64,000 nt of DNA, taken from positions 62,001 to 126,000 of the forward strand of contig JACDEI010000001.1 of NCBI GenBank assembly GCA_013816485.1, written 5' to 3'. Under the pieces are notes generated by a model that had not been told where the DNA came from, searched no databases, and saw only the letters and a program-made list of their open reading frames with translations. Source of the DNA: Planctomycetota bacterium. GTDB lineage: Bacteria; Planctomycetota; UBA11346. A program made the translations under genes and the position numbers. Below are positions 22,630 through 31,067 of the stretch, piece by piece (position 1 is the stretch's first letter; each line of letters opens with the position of its first letter).

Positions 22630-24399
22630 GTGACGGCGGACGCATTGCTTGAGCAGTTGCGTTCCCGCTTACTCGCTGAGCGTCTGAACGGCCACTGGAT
22701 AGGCGGACTCGCGTCGAGTGCGTTGTCCACCGCGGTCGCAGTGGTAGCCCTGCATCGTGCCGGTAATCTGTGTGATCGCGAAGCCGTCCTGTCTGGCCTA
22801 CATTGGTTGGCCGAACATCAGAACCCCGACGGCAGTTGGGGCGACACCGTTATCAGCATCGGCAATATCAGCACCACCGTGCTGGCGTGGGCGGCGTGCG
22901 GCTACGCCGGTCGCACCGATGCCGATGCGCGTGCGGCGGAGGTGCGCGCGGCGGCGTGGATCACCACTCGTGCCGGTGGCCTGGAGCCGCAGCAGTTGGT
23001 CACCGCCATCGAACAGCGTTACGGCGACGACCGCACCTTTGCCGTGCCGATCCTGACGCTGTGCGCCATCGCCGGTCGGCTTGGCCGTGATCCGTGGCGC
23101 TGGGTGCGTCCGTTGCCGTTCGAGTTCGCTGCGTTCCCACGCGCGTGGTTCAGGTTCCTCGACTTGCAGGTCGTGAGTTACGCCCTGCCGGCGCTGATCG
23201 CCGTCGGGCAGGTGCGGTTCCATCGGCGCACACCACGCAATCCATTCGCGTTCCTGGTGCGTTGGTTGACGCGACCGCGCACGCTGCGCCGTCTGCGCGG
23301 CATCCAGCCGTCGAGCGGTGGTTACCTGGAGGCGGTGCCGCTGACCGGTTTCGTGGTCATGAGCCTGGTCGACGGCGGCAATGCCAGCCATCAGGTGACG
23401 GAGAAGGGCCTGGCCTTCCTGCGCCACAGCCGGCGTGCAGATGGCAGTTGGCCGATCGACGAGAACCTGGCGACCTGGGTGACCACCTTGTCGGTCAACG
23501 CGTTGGCTGCTGGTGGTCCGGTCTCTTCGCAGATGGAAGCAGCGGAACGCGAACGTGTCCTGCGCTGGTTGCTCGATCAACAAGGCAAACGCGTACATCC
23601 CTACACTGGCGCAGCGCCTGGGGCGTGGGCGTGGACGGATCTGCCCGGTGGTGTTCCCGATGCGGATGACACCGCCGGCGCGCTCATCGCCTTGCATCAC
23701 CTCGCGCCGGAACGCGACGAGGTCCGTCGCGCGGCGGAGGCAGGCCTCGCGTGGCTCTGCGGTGTGCAGAACCGCGATGGCGGCATTCCGACGTTCTGCC
23801 GTGGTTGGGGTGCGTTGGAGTTCGATCGCAGCGCGCCGGATCTTACCGCACATGCGCTGCTGGCGTTCCATCATTGGCGGCCGTTGCTGCGTGGAGTGCT
23901 GGCATCGCAGATCGATCGCGCGCAGAAAAAGGCGCTCCGCTACCTGCATCGTAGTCAGCGCACGGATGGTTCGTGGGTCCCACTGTGGTTCGGCAATCAA
24001 CACGTCGACGGTGATCGCAATCCAACCTACGCCACCGCGCGAGTGGTGTCGGCGTTGGCGCTGGCTGAACCGACGGGTGAAGCCCGGCGACGTGGTGAGG
24101 CGTGGTTGGTCAGTAATCAGCGTCTTGATGGTGGCTGGGGGGGCGGAGGTGCCTCGCCCGCCAGCATCGAGGAGACCGGCTTGGCGTTGGAGGCGCTAGC
24201 GCAATCGATCGCAATCAGTGCGTCGGTGGTGGAACGGGGACTCGCCGCGCTGCAGCGATTGACTAACGCAGGCACCACCCTGACCCCCGCGCCGATCGGC
24301 TTCTACTTCGCCAAGTTGTGGTACTTCGAACGGCTGTATCCGTTCATCTTCGCCACCGCCGCCGCCGGCCGGATCGTGGCACGGGCGTCCCGCCCGTGA
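22630..24399 (+). CDS. Squalene-hopene cyclase-family (class II) terpenoid cyclase
   Basis: 589 residues from GTG 22630 (agggag 8 nt upstream); a longer frame to 22477 runs through the inverted repeat and is unlikely. The acid motif D-x-D-D is present at 344-347 (VPDADDTAGAL), the proton donor of class II cyclases. QW-type turns occur throughout: QNPDGSWGD, SRRADGSWPIDEN, QNRDGGIPTF, SQRTDGSWVPLWFG and NQRLDGGWGGGG. Squalene-hopene cyclases are usually 630-720 residues, so this is short. It presumably cyclises a prenyl chain or diphosphate made by the upstream fusion; squalene synthase genes were not seen here. Its last codons and stop come from the next inverted repeat. Confidence 0.82.
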   Translation: MTADALLEQLRSRLLAERLNGHWIGGLASSALSTAVAVVALHRAGNLCDREAVLSGLHWLAEHQNPDGSWGDTVISIGNISTTVLAWAACGYAGRTDADARAAEVRAAAWITTRAGGLEPQQLVTAIEQRYGDDRTFAVPILTLCAIAGRLGRDPWRWVRPLPFEFAAFPRAWFRFLDLQVVSYALPALIAVGQVRFHRRTPRNPFAFLVRWLTRPRTLRRLRGIQPSSGGYLEAVPLTGFVVMSLVDGGNASHQVTEKGLAFLRHSRRADGSWPIDENLATWVTTLSVNALAAGGPVSSQMEAAERERVLRWLLDQQGKRVHPYTGAAPGAWAWTDLPGGVPDADDTAGALIALHHLAPERDEVRRAAEAGLAWLCGVQNRDGGIPTFCRGWGALEFDRSAPDLTAHALLAFHHWRPLLRGVLASQIDRAQKKALRYLHRSQRTDGSWVPLWFGNQHVDGDRNPTYATARVVSALALAEPTGEARRRGEAWLVSNQRLDGGWGGGGASPASIEETGLALEALAQSIAISASVVERGLAALQRLTNAGTTLTPAPIGFYFAKLWYFERLYPFIFATAAAGRIVARASRP

Positions 24400-24457
24400 G
24401 CGACGTTCGCACCATACCGCTAGCTGCTTCGCCCACGGGCGGGACGCCCGTGCCACG
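24375..24457. repeat. Hyphenated inverted repeat, 24-bp perfect arms
   Basis: Arms 24375-24398 and 24434-24457 (cgtggcacgggcgtcccgcc core) are exact reverse complements with a 35-bp core. The left arm overlaps the last codons of the cyclase gene and abuts its TGA. Arms of this kind are common in planctomycete and verrucomicrobial genomes from memory; this should be checked. Confidence 0.9.
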
Positions 24458-24540
24458 GGTTTCAGGAACCGCGTCTGTGGCGTGGCAGAATATCGCTGCC
24501 ACGCCTTGGTTTCCTTGTCCCACTGCTACGGTCCGCGCCA

Positions 24541-25731
24541 ATGTCTGAGGCCCGTATCTACCTCGACCACAACGCCACCACGCCGGTCGATCCGCGCGTG
24601 CTCGCGGCGATGTTGCCGTGGTTCACCGAGCACTACGGCAACGCCGCGAGTGCGACGCATGGCCTGGGCTGCGATGCCGCCGGTGGTGTCGAGAGCGCGC
24701 GTGCGACCATCGCCGCCGCCATCAATGCCCAGGCGAAAGATGTGATCTTCACCAGCGGCGCGACCGAGGCGATCAACCTCGCTATCCAGGGCGTCGCGCG
24801 CCACGAACGCGAACGCGGACGTCACTTGGTGACGGTGGAGACGGAACATCGCGCGGTGCTGGAGACTTGCGAGGTGCTGCAGGCCGAGGGCTGGGATGTC
24901 ACCATCGTTGGGGTCGACCGTCACGGCTGCGTCGATCCCGCTGCCATCGCCGCCGCGCTCCGTCCTGACACCGTGCTGGTGTCGGTGATGCTCGCCAATA
25001 ACGAGATCGGCACGCTGCACGACGTCGCCGCCATCGGCAAGCTCACCCGTGAGCGCGGTGTGTTCCTGCACGTCGATGCCGCCCAGGCACTCGGCAAGAT
25101 TCCGGTGGATGCCGAGGCGCTCAGCGCGGACCTGATGTCGTTGTCCGCGCACAAACTCTACGGCCCGAAGGGTGTCGGCGCGCTTTACGTCCGTCGCCGT
25201 GATCCCCGTGTGCGTCTGGCGCCGATGATCCACGGCGGCGGCCACGAACGTGGCCTGCGCTCCGGTACGCTCAATGTCCCTGGAATCATCGGTTTCGCCA
25301 CCGCGGTGGAGATCGCGATCGCTGAGTTGCCCACCGAACAGGTACGCATCCAGGATCTGGCCCAACGTTTGTGGCGTGGCCTGGAAATGGTCCGCGAAGT
25401 TCGGCGCCTCGGTCATCCCGAACAGCGCTTGGCCAACACCGTCAATGTGCTGTTCGCCGGTATCGATGCCAAACGCCTGCTGATGGATGTGCCACGCGTG
25501 GCGGCGTCGCTCGGTGCGGCATGCACGTCGGTGATGCCGAAGCCATCGCATGTCCTACGCGCCATTGGCGTCGACTGGCGTGCGGCGGAAGGCGCTGTGC
25601 GTTTCAGCCTCGGCCGCTTCACTACTGCGGCGGAGATCGACGAGGCCATCCTCATCATTGCTGACGGGGTGCGTGCGTGTCGTATCCGCCGTCCACTCTC
25701 CGCGTCCAATCCCGTCTCGCAGGAAGTCTGA
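24541..25731 (+). CDS. Cysteine desulfurase (NifS/IscS family)
   Basis: 396 residues, typical. PLP-binding Lys is in LSAHKLYGPKGVGAL; the N-terminus YLDHNATTPVDPRV, SGATEAINLAIQG and HVDAAQALGKI are class I signatures. The sulfur-accepting Cys lies in GAACTS followed by PSHVL, as in IscS (GSACTS). The enzyme frees sulfur from cysteine for Fe-S or other sulfur transfer. No iscU or iscA is next to it, so it seems dedicated to the Fe-S and possibly lipoyl or radical SAM proteins of this cluster. The radical SAM gene follows after 11 nt with a clear Shine-Dalgarno in this gene's end. Confidence 0.9.
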   Translation: MSEARIYLDHNATTPVDPRVLAAMLPWFTEHYGNAASATHGLGCDAAGGVESARATIAAAINAQAKDVIFTSGATEAINLAIQGVARHERERGRHLVTVETEHRAVLETCEVLQAEGWDVTIVGVDRHGCVDPAAIAAALRPDTVLVSVMLANNEIGTLHDVAAIGKLTRERGVFLHVDAAQALGKIPVDAEALSADLMSLSAHKLYGPKGVGALYVRRRDPRVRLAPMIHGGGHERGLRSGTLNVPGIIGFATAVEIAIAELPTEQVRIQDLAQRLWRGLEMVREVRRLGHPEQRLANTVNVLFAGIDAKRLLMDVPRVAASLGAACTSVMPKPSHVLRAIGVDWRAAEGAVRFSLGRFTTAAEIDEAILIIADGVRACRIRRPLSASNPVSQEV

Positions 25732-25742
25732 AGGAAGCATTT

Positions 25743-26936
25743 ATGCTGATGAAACTCGCCTACCGCGGACTGACCGAGATCAGCGTGAAAGCGGCGTGGA
25801 AGGCCGCTTATCTCTACGCCTTCAAAGGCGCACTCGCCATTCGTGCGTACAAGAAGCGCATGAAGCAGGGAAAACTCTTCCCGCCGTTCATGTTCGTCGC
25901 GCTGACCAACACTTGCAACCTGCGCTGCCACGGCTGCTGGGTCGAGAAGGAAGGCACCGCGCACTACCTGCCGGAGGTCGACCTCGACGCGCTGATCATC
26001 AGCGGCAAGAAACAGAGCGCCTACTACTACACGCTGCTCGGCGGCGAGCCGTTCATGTACAAAGGCATCTGGGACATCTTCAAGCGGCACAAGGACTGCT
26101 ACTTCCAGGTCATCACCAACGGCATGTTGTTCACCGAAGAAAATGTGAAGCGACTGGTCGAAGTCGGTAACGTCACGCCGCTGATTTCCATCGACGGCAT
26201 GGCCGAGAACAACGACATGCGCCGTGGCAAAGGCGTGTTCGAAGCGGCGGACAAGGGCATGGAGCGACTGAAAGCGGCGAAGGTGCTCTATGGCATCGCC
26301 ACCACCGCCACCGGCAAGAACATGGACGAGGTGATGAACGACCTCTACGTCGAGCACTTCATCAAGAAGGGCGCGATGTACCTGTGGTACTACATCTTCC
26401 GCCCGGTCGGCGAGGCGCCGCATCCGGAATACTGCATGCAGAAGACCCAGATCATCGAGATGCGGAAGCGCCTGCTCGATCTGCGCAAACGCCATCCGAT
26501 CTTGCTGATCGACACCTACTGGACTGCTGAAGGCGAGGCGTTCTGTCCCTCCGCCGTCGGCCTCGGTTTCCACATCGGCCCGCAGGGCTCGATCGAACCG
26601 TGTCCGCCGTTGTCCTTCGCCACCGAGAAGCTCTCGGACAATGGCGGCGACGTGTTCAAGACCATCAACGACAGCGCCTACCTGCGCGGCTTCCAGGACT
26701 TCGTGAAGAAGCGCACCAAGGGCTGCGTCATCCTGGAACATCCGCAGGAACTAGTGCAGTACATCAAAAGTCACGGCGCAACGGACTACAGCGGTCGCGG
26801 CGACGCGCTGGCGGAAATCAACGCCATCACGCCACGGCACAGCCATCATTTGGAGGGGGAGGAGATCCCCGAAGACATGTGGCTGTACCGCATGATGAAG
26901 AAGCAGGTGTTTTTTGGCATGGGGGCGATGGGGTGA
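25743..26936 (+). CDS. Radical SAM enzyme of unknown specificity
   Basis: 397 residues. The [4Fe-4S]-SAM motif is Cys58-x3-Cys62-x2-Cys65 (CNLRCHGC), followed by the GGEP motif (TLLGGEPFMY) and ITNG. The C-terminal part has EAFCPSAVGLGF and GSIEPCPPLSF, similar in style to SPASM-like auxiliary regions but with too few Cys to assign. Radical SAM proteins make a 5'-deoxyadenosyl radical; HpnH adds adenosine to hopene, but this protein differs from HpnH. Start 25743 follows gaaggaag. Linkage to cyclases and a cysteine desulfurase suggests modification or linkage of an isoprenoid or lipoyl product. Confidence 0.85.
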   Translation: MLMKLAYRGLTEISVKAAWKAAYLYAFKGALAIRAYKKRMKQGKLFPPFMFVALTNTCNLRCHGCWVEKEGTAHYLPEVDLDALIISGKKQSAYYYTLLGGEPFMYKGIWDIFKRHKDCYFQVITNGMLFTEENVKRLVEVGNVTPLISIDGMAENNDMRRGKGVFEAADKGMERLKAAKVLYGIATTATGKNMDEVMNDLYVEHFIKKGAMYLWYYIFRPVGEAPHPEYCMQKTQIIEMRKRLLDLRKRHPILLIDTYWTAEGEAFCPSAVGLGFHIGPQGSIEPCPPLSFATEKLSDNGGDVFKTINDSAYLRGFQDFVKKRTKGCVILEHPQELVQYIKSHGATDYSGRGDALAEINAITPRHSHHLEGEEIPEDMWLYRMMKKQVFFGMGAMG

Positions 26937-26963
26937 GTGATGAGAAGTGATCAGCTCTGATTT

Positions 26964-27401
26964 ATGGCTATTCGCGATATTCGATTCGACTTCAATGCGT
27001 CCACAGCGCCGATCTCTCATGAGCTGAACCTGTCTATCTACGGAGTCGCGTATTGGTTCGAGGAAAAGCTGAAGGGTCGCAAGAAGCAATTTCTGGGAGG
27101 CCCTGAGGTGAAGGGTTTGTCGATTGTAAACCTGACCTTCACCAACCTTCAGGATCTACAAGACGAGATGATTTTGGGTTCGTTGAACTATTACTTCGCA
27201 TTTGATGAGGCGGTTTTCATCAAACGGGACTGGACTGAGAACCTACAAGAGATGTTCCGCTTGAGTCGGGAACGCCTGTGTGTGGCGGCGTATCCACAGT
27301 TAAGATGGTTTGCGCAGGAGTTGCTTGCTGATCCGGGCGAGTCAGACCTCTTTCGCATCAGTATGCATATCAAGAATTGGCAGGCGCACTGCGGCGAGTG
27401 A
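26964..27401 (+). CDS. Orphan hypothetical protein of lower G+C
   Basis: 145 residues, no recognised domain, signal peptide or membrane helix. Its base composition is visibly lower in G+C than neighbours (many att, gat and tta codons), which suggests recent transfer. The sequence is rich in aromatic residues (SLNYYFAFDEAVFIKRDW). Size and style recall small immunity or regulatory proteins but this is not evidence. It follows the radical SAM gene by 27 bp with no clear Shine-Dalgarno. Confidence 0.55.
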   Translation: MAIRDIRFDFNASTAPISHELNLSIYGVAYWFEEKLKGRKKQFLGGPEVKGLSIVNLTFTNLQDLQDEMILGSLNYYFAFDEAVFIKRDWTENLQEMFRLSRERLCVAAYPQLRWFAQELLADPGESDLFRISMHIKNWQAHCGE

Positions 27402-27696
27402 TGACCACAGGTGCAGGAAACCCAAGCCTGTACGGCTCCTGGAGTTCCCCCATCGTACCGGACGTGCTCGCCCACAAGGGCGCTCCGCTCCGGCGAAGCT
27501 GGCCCAGCGCCTGGCTCCAGATCGGTGGAACGAGGTCCCTGGTGGCAGACGGCGGGTGGACGCCGACGCACAAGGCCTCCCCACATTGCTTGACTCCATC
27601 CGTGCGTGCGGTCACGTTTCCACCGATCCATCAGCGACTGCGGCCGTTAAGCAGCTAGCCTTCCGTCAGACCCGTTCCTTCGTCCCTGGGTGACCC
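27402..27696. other. 295-bp region without a supported gene
   Basis: Short overlapping ORFs in several frames show no domain, start signal or codon bias, and no tRNA or known ncRNA was recognised. It may be debris from the insertion that brought the preceding low-G+C gene. Confidence 0.45.
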
Positions 27697-30123
27697 ATGA
27701 CCGACCAGATGTCCTTCAACTGCCCGCACTGCAAGGTCGGGTTGCAGGCACCCTTCGATGCGATCGGGCGCGATGTGACGTGCAACAAGTGCGGTAAGCG
27801 CTTCATCGTGCCGGCGCAGTTCGAGTTCGATGCGCCAGAGCCGGCGAAGGCGGCACCCAGACCGGCGACCGGCACCGCCGCCAACTCCGCTAGCAAGTCC
27901 GGCAACAAATCCGGAGCGCCGGCACCGGCTCGTCCCGCCACCGGTCCGGTGTTCGTCAAACCGGAACCCAAGGCCAAACCGCAACCCTCGGCAGCGAAGC
28001 AGGTCACCGAACAGGCGAGTCATATCGCCAGCCTGTTGGCGCTGCCATTGCTCGCGTTGGCGGTCCTGGGTGGCGGGGCATGGTGGTTCCTCTCTGGTGA
28101 CTCGGCTGCTGATGGTAATGCGCCCACCGAGCAGGCCGCGCTGGAAACGCCATCGAGCACTGCCGCGGGAGACGATGCTGCGGCGGCGGAAGTCGCGCGA
28201 CTGAAAGCCGAACAGGAGCGCAAGGACAAGGAAGCTGCGGACAAGAAATATGCCGAGGCCCTGGCCAAGGCGGCGAAGGACGTGGCCTTGCCCAAGGACC
28301 TCGTCGCTCCGACGACGGCGGTTGCGCCTGGTGCCAAACCTGCGCCGAGCGGGACCACGGCCCTGACTGCACCAGCTGCCGCGTCGGCGACTCCCGCTGT
28401 CGCTACCACGCCGGAAGCGCCGAAGGGCAAGTCCTCGATCGCGGATCTGGTGGAGCATTGCGGCCCGAGCGTGGTGGTGGTGAAGACCAACACCGGCAAC
28501 GGCGCTGGTTTCATCGCCTTCGCGCCCGACCTGATCGTGACCAATTACCACGTGGTCAGCGGTGCGCGCACCTTCCAGGCGATCTTCATCGACGGCAAAC
28601 GCACGGTCACCCACAACGTCACGGTCGCGGCGGTGGATTCGGAAAACGATCTCGCCCTGCTGAAACTCAGTTCGCCCATCAAAGCCAAGGTGCTGGAGTT
28701 CGCCGACAGCAGCACGCTGCGTTCCGGCTCGGAGGTCTTCGCCATCGGCAACCCAGGGATGGGCGGCACCATTCTGAGCCAGACGGTGTCTAACGGCATC
28801 ATCAGCAATACCGAACGCATCCTCGGCAAACGGCGGTTCCTGCAGACCAACACCGCGATCAATCCCGGCAACAGCGGCGGTCCATTGTTCGACCTCGAAG
28901 GCAAGGTGGTCGGCGTGGTCACCGCCAAGGCCACGCGCCAGGAGAACATCGGCTTCGCCGTACCGGCGTCGCTGGTACTCGACTTCTACAAGGAACGCGA
29001 CAGCAAATACCGCGTCGAAGGCGACTTCGTGAAGTGGGAAGGCAAACAGCCGTTCGAGCGTCTGCGCCGGCACGCCGGTGCGATCCCGCTCAACACCTAC
29101 CCGACCGAGATGGTGCTCGACGTCGAACGCGATCAGCTCGTGGCGATCTCGCCCGACACCAACAAGGTTATCTTCATCGACCTCAAGGAGCGCAAGATGA
29201 CGCGCGAGGTCTTCACCGGCACCGATCCGGTGGCCCTGCAGTTCGGTGCCAAGGGCGAGATATGGGTCGCCAACCGCACGTCGAAGAACTTCGTGTCGCT
29301 CGATCTGGTCACCGGCAAGGTCAACAAGACGCTCTCGCTGACGCACGAACCGTTGAGCTTCACCGTCGGACGCAACTCGATCTGGTTCATGGACGCCACC
29401 GGTCAGGCGATCGTGGTCAGGACCTCCGGCAAGGATGAGAGCGAAGCCGACTTGTTCATCCGCTCGTTGGCGATCTACGGTTCGGGCGGCGACATCCTCT
29501 GCGGCTCGGCGAAATCCTGGCTGTGCGAGTTCGATCCCGACAAGGTCCAGACCGTGATTTCACGCCGTCGAACGCAGAAGAAAGCCATCGACGACTTCAA
29601 TGCCGACGCCCGTTCCGGTTCAAGCAAGGCCAGCCAAGGCCGTCGCGATGCGCTGATCAAGGACCTTGCCGACACCGAGAAGATCCTGGAGAGGGCGATC
29701 AAGATCTACAACCAGCCGGCCGGAACCGATGTCGATTTCTCGCAGAAGCAGCAGAGCCTGTTCATCGACGAGCCGCGCAACCGCATCTACTTCAACCGCT
29801 GCGTCATGGACCTCAAGGAACCCGGCAAGATCGTCGGCGTGTTCAAGAGCCCAGAACACTCGCTCAAGGACAGTGAAGAGATCAAGGCATTCTACCAGAA
29901 GTTCCCCTACCTGAACCAGATCCGCGCGGTCTCGCCCGACGGCAAGTTCGCCGTCTCCGGCACGCACATCTACAACACTGAGGATTTCACCATCATCGGT
30001 GAGCTGCCCCTGCCGACGACCTCGATCGTCTTCCACAGCGATAACAAGACGCTGTACCTGGGCGACTCGATCAACCGCCAGGTGGTGGGCATCGACTACC
30101 GGCAGAAGCCCGAAGAGGAATAG
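27697..30123 (+). CDS. Zinc-ribbon, membrane-anchored trypsin-like protease with a propeller-like C-terminal domain
   Basis: 808 residues. An MJ0042-type zinc ribbon comes first (Cys9, Cys12, Cys29, Cys32; CPHC...CNKC), then a Pro/Ala/Lys linker, one helix (about 111-131) and a charged coiled coil (about 160-190). A HtrA-like protease domain (about 245-430) has a complete triad: His285 (TNYHVV), Asp318 (ENDLALL) and Ser393 (GNSGGP). No PDZ domain follows; instead residues about 450-800 contain beta-rich repeats such as LVAISPDTNKVIFIDL and IRAVSPDGKFAVSGTHIYN, resembling a beta-propeller. The protease should lie outside the cytoplasm and the zinc ribbon inside. This layout is typical of planctomycetes. 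Confidence 0.82.
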   Translation: MTDQMSFNCPHCKVGLQAPFDAIGRDVTCNKCGKRFIVPAQFEFDAPEPAKAAPRPATGTAANSASKSGNKSGAPAPARPATGPVFVKPEPKAKPQPSAAKQVTEQASHIASLLALPLLALAVLGGGAWWFLSGDSAADGNAPTEQAALETPSSTAAGDDAAAAEVARLKAEQERKDKEAADKKYAEALAKAAKDVALPKDLVAPTTAVAPGAKPAPSGTTALTAPAAASATPAVATTPEAPKGKSSIADLVEHCGPSVVVVKTNTGNGAGFIAFAPDLIVTNYHVVSGARTFQAIFIDGKRTVTHNVTVAAVDSENDLALLKLSSPIKAKVLEFADSSTLRSGSEVFAIGNPGMGGTILSQTVSNGIISNTERILGKRRFLQTNTAINPGNSGGPLFDLEGKVVGVVTAKATRQENIGFAVPASLVLDFYKERDSKYRVEGDFVKWEGKQPFERLRRHAGAIPLNTYPTEMVLDVERDQLVAISPDTNKVIFIDLKERKMTREVFTGTDPVALQFGAKGEIWVANRTSKNFVSLDLVTGKVNKTLSLTHEPLSFTVGRNSIWFMDATGQAIVVRTSGKDESEADLFIRSLAIYGSGGDILCGSAKSWLCEFDPDKVQTVISRRRTQKKAIDDFNADARSGSSKASQGRRDALIKDLADTEKILERAIKIYNQPAGTDVDFSQKQQSLFIDEPRNRIYFNRCVMDLKEPGKIVGVFKSPEHSLKDSEEIKAFYQKFPYLNQIRAVSPDGKFAVSGTHIYNTEDFTIIGELPLPTTSIVFHSDNKTLYLGDSINRQVVGIDYRQKPEEE

Positions 30124-30161
30124 CCGCGGCAGGTCGCGGACGCCAATTGGTGGAGAAGCAG

Positions 30162-30326
30162 ATGCCCGCCGGCTGGTTCGTTGGCACCAACTTCCACGCC
30201 ATCATGCCCAACGCCGCACCGATCACCGCCACCGGGGTGACCCTCGCGCCGCAGCCCGGTATCAACAAGGTCATCGTCTGGGCGGTGGAGCCCGCGCCCA
30301 CGACGCCAAAGAAGCCCAAGCGCTGA
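30162..30326 (+). CDS. Possible 54-residue protein
   Basis: ATG with gtggag 8-12 nt upstream, 38 bp after the protease stop. The peptide reads sensibly (MPAGWFVGTNFHAIMPN... ending in KKPKR) with a Pro/Lys-rich tail, and no other frame here is better. It may be a small gene coupled to the protease or a gene remnant. Confidence 0.35.
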   Translation: MPAGWFVGTNFHAIMPNAAPITATGVTLAPQPGINKVIVWAVEPAPTTPKKPKR

Positions 30327-30370
30327 CGCGCACAGGATGCCCGCAACGAGAACTGGTGGCTGGGGTTTCC

Positions 30371-30400
30371 GGCTCCGGCTGGCTCCGGCTGGCTCCGGCT
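30371..30400 (+). repeat. Three tandem 10-bp repeats
   Basis: The unit ggctccggct is repeated three times without interruption between the protease region and tRNA-Pro. Function unknown. Confidence 0.8.
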
Positions 30401-30452
30401 CCTTGCTCGTTGACTCGCTAGGTAGGGAAACCTATACCCCGCACCCGCACAT

Positions 30453-30531
30453 CGGACCGTAGCTCAGCCTGGATTAGAGCGCTACCTTGGGGTGGTAGAG
30501 GTCGCAAGTTCGAATCTTGTCGGTCCGACCA
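30453..30531 (+). tRNA. tRNA-Pro (anticodon GGG)
   Basis: A full cloverleaf can be folded: acceptor cggaccg/cggtccg, D-arm gctc/gagc, anticodon stem ctacc/ggtag with loop ttggggt (anticodon GGG), T-arm gcaag-ttcgaat-cttgt, discriminator A and encoded CCA. It reads CCC and CCU proline codons. A strong terminator follows. A decayed transposase lies just downstream, so the 3' end may have been an integration target. Confidence 0.95.
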
Positions 30532-30539
30532 AAGGAACG

Positions 30540-30570
30540 CCCGGTGAAACGCAAGTTTCACCGGGTTTTT
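30540..30570 (+). terminator. Rho-independent terminator of tRNA-Pro
   Basis: Perfect 11-bp stem cccggtgaaac / gtttcaccggg with a gcaa tetraloop, immediately followed by five T residues. Confidence 0.92.
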
Positions 30571-30741
30571 CCTTTTGGGAGCACTGACCTTGTTCCAAAT
30601 CCTGTTCCCAGGATCTGCCGCAAGTGCCCCAGGCGTTTGCCTGGCCGGCGGGCGGGAGCAGACATCTCAGGTGCCAGAAACATTCGTAATGCGTGGCTCC
30701 GTTGTAGGTGACCACGGCTTCCATGACTGACCCGTCGTCAA

Positions 30742-31067
30742 GGTTCTGACGAAAGATGGCACCGATCTCAACGCGGGCAAAGCCGGTACGCGCCTGGGCG
30801 GTTTCCACCCGCACGAAGAGTGCTTCGATTTTTGTGTCGAGTCGCGGGCGTCCGGTGCGTTTGTTGACGATGCCAACGCGGGAAGGTATCGACAATGACG
30901 ATGAGTTCCTGGGCTTCCAGGATCCGTCGATCAAGGTTGCGAGTGAGCGCAGCGAGACGCCTGTGTTTGTCGTTCGTCGGCCGGCTTCGTTTGCCAACCA
31001 ACCGTTTGAGAACTCGCGCCTGTTGATTCAGCAAGTCGATGACGACGTAGAATTGCTGATGGATGGC
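30742..31067 (-). pseudogene. Decayed integrase-type transposase fragment
   Basis: Two minus-strand frames join into one broken transposase. The first (31067-30866) has LLNQQARVLKRLVGKRSRP, RRLAALTRNLDRRI and ends in RWHRQ. The second (30862-30742) has KRTGRPRLDTKIEALFVR and GFARVEIGAIF. Together they follow the order of the common helix-turn-helix integrases with 'LLAEN.VLREQLG', 'RWHR' and 'GRPR...I..LV.RMA'. A frameshift and loss of about ten codons separate the parts, and the DDE core is missing. No terminal inverted repeats were found. Confidence 0.6.

Noticed and set aside
25743-26936. Assignment of the radical SAM gene as hpnH
   Set aside because: Apart from the CxxxCxxC motif, the sequence around it and the C-terminus do not match HpnH as I know it, and no other hpn genes are present.
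27655-29346. 563-codon minus-strand ORF opposite the protease gene
   Set aside because: Arg/Gly/Asp-rich shadow; the plus strand carries the catalytic triad and zinc ribbon.
30482-30997. 171-codon minus-strand ORF ending in PTRFELATSTTPR
   Set aside because: Its end is the complement of tRNA-Pro, a well-known spurious translation. Only its middle part is kept, as the transposase remnant.
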